64,000 nt of DNA, from contig CP012388.1 of NCBI GenBank assembly GCA_001708385.1, positions 1,922,001 through 1,986,000 of the forward strand, read 5' to 3'. The stretch is from Flavobacterium psychrophilum. GTDB taxonomy: Bacteria > Bacteroidota > Bacteroidia > Flavobacteriales > Flavobacteriaceae. Positions within the stretch are counted from its first letter, which is position 1, and every line of letters starts with the position of its first letter. A program made the position numbers and the translations under genes. Below, piece after piece: positions 60,764-64,000 of this stretch. The notes under the pieces are model-generated. The model searched no databases. It saw only the letters and a list, made by a program, of their open reading frames with translations, and was not told where the DNA came from.

Positions 60764-61810
60764 ATGAAACCAATCTTACTTTTTAAAGCTGCAATCGTGG
60801 CTTTACTCTTTGCCGCATGTAGCAGCGAAGAAAATGTGGCCAACTCGCCAGATTCAAGAAAAATACCTACTAAAGCGAATTCGCAACTGGGAGAGCTACA
60901 ACGAAAAGCCAATCTAAATCTTACTCAAAAGTTTTCCTTTAATGCTAAAGAGAAAGCGGTAAAGTTCGAAACTAAAAAAGGAGTTGTTATTAGCCTTAAT
61001 CCACAGGAATTACGTTTAAACGGACAGCCTGTAACAGGAACAGTAAATGTTGAATTTATCGAGATATTTAGTGTTGGAAATATGGTTACTGCCAATAAAA
61101 CTACAATGGCTTATGCTCCGGGAAGCTCGCGCGAGCCGGCAGAAAGAAGATTAAACGCTTTAGTTTCCGGCGGGGAGTTTTTCATTAACATGACAAACGA
61201 ACAAGGGGTAAAACTAGATGACGGAACACCCATTACACTAACAGTTCCGGTAAAACTTACCGAAAATCCAGATAATCCAAGAGATCCAGGGTCAGAGGGT
61301 ATGTTAGGATGGGTATCTACGGGAGAAGATACTAATGGTGACGGCGCACCAGATCTTGAAGGAGATGTAACATGGGAGCCACCAAGAGAAGGGGAAGTTG
61401 TAGTACCTGTTGTAGATGAAAAATATATATTTGAGATCTTAAGCTTCGGCTGGTGTAACATTGACAAGCTTCGCCAGGTTCCCGGCCCAACAACTACACT
61501 TTCTATTAAAGTACCTGCTGCATATAACATTGGTAATTCTAAATGTTACCTGGCGTATCAGGCCATTAGTAACTCTTTAGCGCCAATGGATGAATTTGAT
61601 TACAGCACAAACAGCTTTAAAGAACATTACGGGCAAGTGCCAATTGGACTAAACTGTTATGCAATATTAGTGTCAGAACAAAATGGCCAGTGGGCTTACG
61701 CTGTAAAACCTGCAGTAGTTGCCGCTAACGGCGTAATTACAATCAACCAGTCTGACATATCGTTTACCACAGAAGCTTCGCTTATCGCTGCTCTGGACGC
61801 GTTACCATAA
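60764..61810 (+). CDS. Lipoprotein of unknown function
   Basis: The ATG at 60764 is chosen over an in-frame TTG at 60737, since MKPILLFKAAIVALLFAACSS is then a complete lipoprotein signal with Cys 19 lipidated. The mature part (about 330 residues) contains beta-rich segments such as GVVISLNPQELRLNGQPVTGTVNVEFIEIFSVGNMVTANKTT, GGEFFINMTNEQG, and a late YIFEILSFGWCNIDKLRQVPG. The order resembles a carboxypeptidase-regulatory/SprF-like surface lipoprotein, but I do not recognise a named family. It is monocistronic, followed by two terminators. Confidence 0.8.
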   Translation: MKPILLFKAAIVALLFAACSSEENVANSPDSRKIPTKANSQLGELQRKANLNLTQKFSFNAKEKAVKFETKKGVVISLNPQELRLNGQPVTGTVNVEFIEIFSVGNMVTANKTTMAYAPGSSREPAERRLNALVSGGEFFINMTNEQGVKLDDGTPITLTVPVKLTENPDNPRDPGSEGMLGWVSTGEDTNGDGAPDLEGDVTWEPPREGEVVVPVVDEKYIFEILSFGWCNIDKLRQVPGPTTTLSIKVPAAYNIGNSKCYLAYQAISNSLAPMDEFDYSTNSFKEHYGQVPIGLNCYAILVSEQNGQWAYAVKPAVVAANGVITINQSDISFTTEASLIAALDALP

Positions 61811-61833
61811 GACGTACAAACCAACCAACCCCG

Positions 61834-61867
61834 AAGAAGCCTCATGTACACATGGGGCTTCTTTATT
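61834..61867 (+). terminator. Intrinsic terminator after the lipoprotein gene
   Basis: AAGAAGCCTCATG (61834-61846) pairs with CATGGGGCTTCTT (61851-61863), including one T-G pair, around TACA, followed by a T-rich stretch. Confidence 0.8.
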
Positions 61868-61891
61868 TTACATAGTAAACTATTGAACATT

Positions 61892-61932
61892 ATAAAAAAC
61901 AAAACCCGCTCAATGAGCGGGTTTTGTTTTTT
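61892..61932. terminator. Bidirectional terminator between the lipoprotein gene and odhB
   Basis: CAAAACCCGCTC (61900-61911) pairs perfectly with GAGCGGGTTTTG (61915-61926), with an A-run before and a T-run after. It serves odhB on the minus strand and backs up the preceding terminator on the plus strand. Confidence 0.92.
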
Positions 61933-61949
61933 ATAATCGGGCCTGAAAA

Positions 61950-63194
61950 CTATAGTTCAAGCGCTTTTTTAGGATTGTTGTCCATAAGCAGTTCTACAGG
62001 GTTTTCTAAACCTTCTTTAACCGCTACAAGGAAACCAACTGACTCACGTCCGTCGATGATTCTGTGGTCATACGATAATGCAACATACATCATTGGGTGA
62101 ATTTCAACCTTACCGTTTACAGCGATAGGGCGCTCAATGATATTGTGCATACCAAGGATACCAGACTGCGGAGGGTTGATGATTGGCGTAGATAACATAC
62201 TACCAAATACACCACCGTTAGTAATTGTAAAAGTACCGCCTGTCATATCGTCAACAGTAATCTGGCCGTCACGTGCACGAAGTGCAAGACGTTTGATTTC
62301 TGCTTCGATACCACGGAAAGTTAGTCCTTCAGCATTTCTTACAACCGGTACCATTAGCCCCTTAGGACCCGATACTGCGATAGAAACGTCAACGAAATCG
62401 TAAGCCACTTTATAGTCGCCATCCATCATTGAGTTAACATCAGGGAATAACTGTAAAGCTCTTACAACTGCTTTAGTGAAGAAAGACATATAACCAAGGC
62501 TTACACCACCGTGTTTAGCTTTGAATGCATCTTTAAATTCGTTTCTTACATTGTTAACAGGCGTCATGTTTACTTCATTAAATGTAGTAAGCATTGCTGT
62601 TTCGTTTTTAGCCGACACCAAACGCTCTGCAACCTTCCTGCGAAGCATAGAAAGCTTAGTACGCTCAGAACCACGGTTACCACCTGTTGGTGTTCCCATA
62701 GACGGTACTGCATTTACAGCATCATCTTTAGTAATCCTTCCGCCTTTACCTGTACCGGAAACGCTTGAAGAATCTATGTTTTTCTCGTCTAATATTTTTC
62801 TTGCAGCCGGAGAAGGTGTACCTGTAGCATACGTTTTCTCAGCAGCAGGGGCAGCTTTTGGCTCCTCTTTCTTTTCTTCTTTCTTAGGCTCTTCTTTTTT
62901 CTCTTCCTCTTTAGGAGCTTCAGCAGCTTTTTCTGTTGCAGCACCGTCCGGTTTAGCTCCTTCAGTGTCAATAAGGCAAACTACCTGCCCAACTTTTACC
63001 GCGTCACCTTCTTCTGCCTTAAGTGTAATAATACCGCTTACTTCGGCAGGAAGCTCAAGGGTTGCTTTATCTGAATCAACTTCGGCAATAGCCTGGTCTT
63101 TCTCTACATAATCTCCGTCTTTTACCAGCCATGTTGCAATTTCAACTTCTGTAATTGACTCCCCCGGTGAAGGGACTTTCATTTCTAAAATCAT
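61950..63194 (-). CDS. odhB: 2-oxoglutarate dehydrogenase E2 (dihydrolipoyl succinyltransferase)
   Basis: The protein has 414 residues. One N-terminal lipoyl domain ([48 protein letters not shown]) has the lipoylated Lys 43. A long Ala/Pro/Lys/Glu linker (~85-120) is followed by an E3-binding domain ([33 protein letters not shown]). The C-terminal acyltransferase domain has the catalytic [13 protein letters not shown] near residue 376. It transfers the succinyl group to CoA in the TCA cycle. The single lipoyl domain and the E1 next door favour the 2-oxoglutarate over the pyruvate enzyme. It lies 56 bases after the E1 gene, in one operon. Confidence 0.95.
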   Translation of the reverse strand: MILEMKVPSPGESITEVEIATWLVKDGDYVEKDQAIAEVDSDKATLELPAEVSGIITLKAEEGDAVKVGQVVCLIDTEGAKPDGAATEKAAEAPKEEEKKEEPKKEEKKEEPKAAPAAEKTYATGTPSPAARKILDEKNIDSSSVSGTGKGGRITKDDAVNAVPSMGTPTGGNRGSERTKLSMLRRKVAERLVSAKNETAMLTTFNEVNMTPVNNVRNEFKDAFKAKHGGVSLGYMSFFTKAVVRALQLFPDVNSMMDGDYKVAYDFVDVSIAVSGPKGLMVPVVRNAEGLTFRGIEAEIKRLALRARDGQITVDDMTGGTFTITNGGVFGSMLSTPIINPPQSGILGMHNIIERPIAVNGKVEIHPMMYVALSYDHRIIDGRESVGFLVAVKEGLENPVELLMDNNPKKALEL

Positions 63195-63250
63195 GTCAGT
63201 ATAATTTTATTGGTGTTCCTATCTTTTTTGAAATATCAAAAGTACGATAA

Positions 63251-64000
63251 TTAATTAAATAAGTTTTTATCAAAAACCATTGCTATAGCAGCTGCATGAC
63301 GTTTTTTAGAACGTGTGTAGCTACCTGCTGCCGGTGCACTGTAAGCTTTAAGGGCTGCAAGCCTGAATTTCACTTCCGTAAAGTTCATAAGCATGTAGCT
63401 GTAAGCACCCATGTTTCTTGGCTCTTCCTGTGCCCATACATAATCATCGGCATTAGGATATTTAGCTATAATTTCTTTAATCTGTTCTACCGGTAATGGG
63501 AATAACTGCTCTATCCTTACAAAAGCTACATCATCACGGTTAAGGTTTTCCCTTTCTGCAATAAGGTCGTAGTAGAATTTACCTGTAACAAATACAAGTG
63601 TTTTTACTTTGTTAGCATCTGCTGCAGGATCGTCAAGCACTTCCTGGAAGCTTCCGTTTGCAAATTCATCTACTGTAGAAACTACAAGCGGATGACGTAG
63701 TAAGCTCTTAGGTGTAAACACGATAAGCGGCTTACGGAAGTTTGTTTTCATCTGCCTTCTTAAAAGGTGGAAGAAGTTTGCCGGCGTTGTACAGTCTGCC
63801 ACATACATATTGTGGTTTGCACAAAGCTGAAGGTAACGCTCCATACGTGCAGAAGAGTGTTCTGCACCCTGGCCTTCGTAACCGTGAGGCAATAACATTA
63901 CAAGTCCGTTCTGGTTGTTCCATTTGTCTTCGGCAGCAGATATATACTGATCCAGCATGATTTGCGCACCGTTAGAGAAGTCACCAAACTGGGCCTCCCA
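63251..64000 (-). CDS. odhA: 2-oxoglutarate dehydrogenase E1, C-terminal part
   Basis: The frame is open to the end of the window (WEAQFGDFSNGAQIMLDQYISAAEDKW at the edge), so about 250 residues of the roughly 900-residue E1 are seen. Diagnostic segments: LLPHGYEGQGAEHSSARMERYLQLC, CTTPANFFHLLRRQ, PLIVFTPKSLLRHPLVVS, and FVRIEQLFPLP, then VWAQEEPRNMGAY. These are characteristic of the single-chain E1 that decarboxylates 2-oxoglutarate with thiamine diphosphate. It is upstream of odhB in the same operon. Confidence 0.95.
   Translation of the reverse strand, partial: WEAQFGDFSNGAQIMLDQYISAAEDKWNNQNGLVMLLPHGYEGQGAEHSSARMERYLQLCANHNMYVADCTTPANFFHLLRRQMKTNFRKPLIVFTPKSLLRHPLVVSTVDEFANGSFQEVLDDPAADANKVKTLVFVTGKFYYDLIAERENLNRDDVAFVRIEQLFPLPVEQIKEIIAKYPNADDYVWAQEEPRNMGAYSYMLMNFTEVKFRLAALKAYSAPAAGSYTRSKKRHAAAIAMVFDKNLFN

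Noticed and set aside
62521..63111. Long open frame on the plus strand across odhB
   Set aside because: It is antisense to the Ala/Lys/Glu-rich linker and lipoyl region of odhB; its Ser/Ala/Pro-biased product is a shadow of that composition.

Overview
The window comes from a member of the Bacteroidota, almost certainly Flavobacteriaceae (Flavobacterium-like). The signs are an AT-rich genome, promoters with the Bacteroidota -7 box TAnnTTTG, many proteins with type IX secretion (T9SS) type A or type B C-terminal sorting domains, an Omp28-like lipoprotein, a DUF6029 outer-membrane protein, and an odhA-odhB pair. No species can be named from the sequence alone.

Bases 1-11100 hold core and regulatory genes: the 3' end of a DeoR-type regulator, an AraC regulator, a Gfo/Idh/MocA oxidoreductase, and an extracytoplasmic redox/surface cluster (TlpA thioredoxin, DUF6029 porin-like protein, thioredoxin-T9SS fusion, small T9SS protein, Omp28 lipoprotein). 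A TPR/transmembrane/helix-turn-helix regulator follows. Bases 11350-33000 are a block of giant surface proteins: two modular T9SS type B proteins (one split by a one-base deletion), a small T9SS type A protein with an RHS-like YD motif, a 2155-residue SpvB/FG-GAP/RHS protein with a candidate cysteine-hydrolase tip, an overlapping lipoprotein that is a good immunity candidate, and an SBBP/Ig-like type B protein. Bases 33240-35750 hold a tetR-SDR-MDR reductase unit; the SDR is frameshifted in a poly-A run.

Bases 35855-55095 look like an integrated element of about 19.2 kb sitting at the 3' end of tRNA-Ser(GGA). A 13-bp piece of the tRNA 3' end is repeated at the far end, next to a tyrosine recombinase gene. 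A 24-bp repeat built from two GTTGACTA octamers lies inside each end. What appears to be the original tRNA terminator has been displaced to the far end. The element carries an integrase, an unknown protein, an excisionase-like HTH protein, a Rep-like protein, and then defence cargo. The cargo is one operon hsdM-hsdS-mcrB-mcrC-hsdR (type I restriction-modification with McrBC inserted), and, divergent from it, a 786-residue protein joining TIR/deoxyribosyltransferase-like domains to a P-loop ATPase. After these come a large structured non-coding segment, a lipocalin-like lipoprotein, a GIY-YIG/T5orf172 protein, a decayed gene and a membrane protein. The TIR-like ATPase with its neighbours is the best candidate here for an undescribed defence system.

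Bases 55084-64000 return to the chromosome: tRNA-Ser, ansA-acyltransferase-tatD, a retropepsin-like protease, a T9SS type A protein, an orphan surface-protein module, a lipoprotein, and odhB with the 3' part of odhA. All assignments rest on motif reading by eye; no database search was run.
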